This document shows, piece by piece, positions 5,336-6,734 of a DNA stretch of 6,734 nt; positions within the stretch are counted from its first letter, which is position 1; each line of letters opens with the position of its first letter. The notes under the pieces are model-generated. The model was not told where the DNA came from and did no database searches. It was given only the letters and a program-made list of their open reading frames with translations. The position numbers were made by a program, and so were the translations under genes. Origin of the DNA: Desulfobulbaceae bacterium UBA5611. Lineage in GTDB: Bacteria; Desulfobacterota; Desulfobulbia; Desulfobulbales; Desulfocapsaceae. The stretch is from assembly GCA_002424635.1 (NCBI GenBank), contig DIKT01000069.1:1-6734 (forward strand), in the 5' to 3' direction.

Positions 5336-6412
5336 ATGACTCCCACACCACCATCCATAAGTTTTAGCAAACCGCCGGCCAAGATCCTGATCATCAAGCC
5401 CAGTGCCCTTGGTGATATTGTCCACACTCTGCCTTTTCTGGCTGCTCTACGGAGCAAATTCCCAGCGGCTGAGATCCACTGGGTGGTAGCCAGGGGACTG
5501 CACACCTTTCTGGAAGGTCATGCCATGATTAATAAATTATGGATCATGGATAAAGAAAGATGGAAACAACTCAGCCGTTTCCACAAAATCATTCCGGAAA
5601 TTAATAACTTCAGAAAGGCACTGGCTGCCGAACAATTTGATGTCTCCATTGATCTGTCCGGACTCCTGCGCAGCGGCCTGGTCACCTTTGCCGCTGGAGC
5701 CCGTTATAGGCTGGGCTTTTCTGACTCTGATGAAGGCAGCCCTTTTTTTTATACTCACAAAATTGCAGGCGGCAGCCAGATCCATGCTATTGACCGTTAT
5801 CTCAAGCTAGCTGCTCTTCTGGGCTGTGAGACCTCGCAGATCAGCCAGCCGCTGCCACCTTATCATGCTGACATCCCCCTGCTCTCGTCACTCCCTGAGC
5901 ATTTTTGTGTTATAGCGCCCTCGGCCGGTAAAGAGGCAAACCGCTGGCCTGCTGAACGTTTTGGCGCCTTGGCCGCCAGCCTGCCTTTGCCTTCTGTAGT
6001 TATCAGCACTAAGGCCGACGCCGGAGTGGTAGCGGCGGTAGTGGCAGCCAGCAAGGGGAAGGCCATCAATCTGGCCGGGAAAACAGGGCTCAAGGAACTT
6101 ATGGCAGTGATTGCCAAGTCCCAATTTTTTATCTCCAACGATACCGGTCCTATGCATATCGCGGCAGCCCTGGACATTCCGGTTTTTGCCATCTTCGGCC
6201 CAGCCAATCCGATCAGAACAGGCCCCTACAATAAACAGCTCATTGACAAACCAACAGAAGAGCGGCCCAGCCATAAGGTCATCCAGGAACAGCTGCCATG
6301 TATTCCCTGTTACCGCCAGAAGCCATGTAGTCATTGGACATGCATGAGGAATATCACCGTGGAAAAAGTAAGCAACACAATTCTCCGCAGCGGCCTTCTC
6401 CGCTCAACATAA
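5336..6412 (+). CDS. Family 9 glycosyltransferase, heptosyltransferase-like (WaaC/WaaF family)
   Basis: A 358-residue GT-B enzyme of family GT9, which typically transfers L-glycero-D-manno-heptose from ADP-heptose to Kdo or heptose in the LPS inner core. ILIIKPSALGDIVHTLPF (17-34) includes the conserved catalytic-site Asp27. FDVSIDLSGLLRSGL (101-115) and HAIDRYLKLAALLG (150-163) match WaaC-like enzymes. APSAGKEANRWPAERF (194-209) is the ADP-sugar phosphate-binding segment, and ISNDTGPMHIAAAL (266-279) with FGPANPIRTGPY (287-298) is the GT9 signature. Near the C-terminus four cysteines stand as C-x2-C-x5-C-x4-C (322, 325, 331, 336), followed by MRNITVEKV, a tail that recalls WaaF-type members. 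It begins 16 bases after the GT4 gene; the first ~15 residues are Pro/Ser-rich and precede the family core, so a later start is conceivable but no better ATG is seen. WaaC and WaaF roles cannot be separated here. Confidence 0.88.
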   Translation: MTPTPPSISFSKPPAKILIIKPSALGDIVHTLPFLAALRSKFPAAEIHWVVARGLHTFLEGHAMINKLWIMDKERWKQLSRFHKIIPEINNFRKALAAEQFDVSIDLSGLLRSGLVTFAAGARYRLGFSDSDEGSPFFYTHKIAGGSQIHAIDRYLKLAALLGCETSQISQPLPPYHADIPLLSSLPEHFCVIAPSAGKEANRWPAERFGALAASLPLPSVVISTKADAGVVAAVVAASKGKAINLAGKTGLKELMAVIAKSQFFISNDTGPMHIAAALDIPVFAIFGPANPIRTGPYNKQLIDKPTEERPSHKVIQEQLPCIPCYRQKPCSHWTCMRNITVEKVSNTILRSGLLRST

Positions 6413-6429
6413 ATCTTCCAATCCTGATT

Positions 6430-6734
6430 ATGCGCACATCACTTATCATCACAACCTATAACTGGAAAGAAGCGTTGGAACTTTCTCTGCTCAGTGTTTT
6501 TCAACAGTCCCGTCTGCCGGATGAAATCATTATCGCCGACGATGGCTCTGACCAGACGACCAGAGATACTCTCGACAGATTAGCAAAAAGCTCTCCTATC
6601 CCCTTGATTCACTCCTGGCAACAGAATAAGGGCTTCCGGCTGGCCCGCAGCCGCAATAAGGCCATCGCCAAAGCAACAGGTGACTATCTGATCCTCATTG
6701 ATGGTGACATTGTTTTGGAACACCATTTTATCTC
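6430..6734 (+). CDS. Family 2 glycosyltransferase, 3' end outside window
   Basis: The first 101 codons of a GT2 enzyme, cut by the window end. SLIITTYNWKEALELSLLS (4-22) is the nucleotide-binding strand and helix, IIIADDGSDQTT (33-44) has the paired aspartates, HSWQQNKGFRLARSRNKAI (61-79) is the characteristic W-Q-x-x-x-GFR-x-x-x-x-RN block, and LILIDGDIVL (87-96) carries the DxD-type metal-binding motif. The GFR...RNKAIA pattern places it in a branch found in LPS and capsule clusters and resembling the N-terminal domain of chondroitin polymerase; it differs clearly from the GT2 at 3275-4261. It begins 17 bases behind the GT9 stop with no evident ribosome binding site. Donor and acceptor are unknown. 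Confidence 0.87.
   Translation, partial: MRTSLIITTYNWKEALELSLLSVFQQSRLPDEIIIADDGSDQTTRDTLDRLAKSSPIPLIHSWQQNKGFRLARSRNKAIAKATGDYLILIDGDIVLEHHFI

Overview
The window reads as part of a lipopolysaccharide (LPS) core or outer-polysaccharide gene cluster from a Gram-negative bacterium. All recognisable genes lie on the + strand and are packed like one operon, with gaps of 3 to 17 nt or short overlaps. The mixture of an MsbA-type lipid A exporter, a heptosyltransferase-family enzyme with a C-terminal cysteine motif and several small glycosyltransferases would suit a Desulfobacterota (deltaproteobacterial) genome. That placement is an impression from gene style, not a demonstrated assignment.

Layout: an msbA-like ABC exporter missing about its first 95 residues (1-1464); a small insert carrying a four-helix-bundle (23S rRNA intervening-sequence protein family) gene (insert 1468-1939, gene 1543-1932); a class I SAM methyltransferase (1960-2706); a CatB/Vat-like hexapeptide acetyltransferase (2710-3291); a family 2 glycosyltransferase (3275-4261); a WaaG-like family 4 glycosyltransferase (4258-5319); a family 9 heptosyltransferase-like enzyme (5336-6412); and the first 101 codons of another family 2 glycosyltransferase (6430 to the window end). 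No gene-free stretch exceeds 300 bases.

How they would work together: the cytoplasmic and membrane-associated glycosyltransferases would build a heptose/hexose-containing oligosaccharide on lipid A or another carrier. The methyltransferase and acetyltransferase could decorate or cap it, and the MsbA-like protein would flip the lipid-linked product across the inner membrane. Acceptors and donor sugars cannot be read from the sequence.

The most unusual part is the 472-bp insert directly behind the msbA stop codon. Its ends are a gapless 39-nt imperfect inverted repeat (32 of 39 positions complementary). The ends are built from degenerate TAGNCTK heptamers that also fold into small local hairpins. 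The four-helix gene fills the space between the ends and its last codons and stop lie inside the right arm. Removing the insert would leave a normal 23-nt operon gap between msbA and the methyltransferase gene. No transposase, recombinase or reverse transcriptase is encoded in the insert. It looks like a compact mobile or formerly mobile unit comparable to the intervening sequences known from bacterial 23S rRNA genes, here placed in a protein-coding operon.
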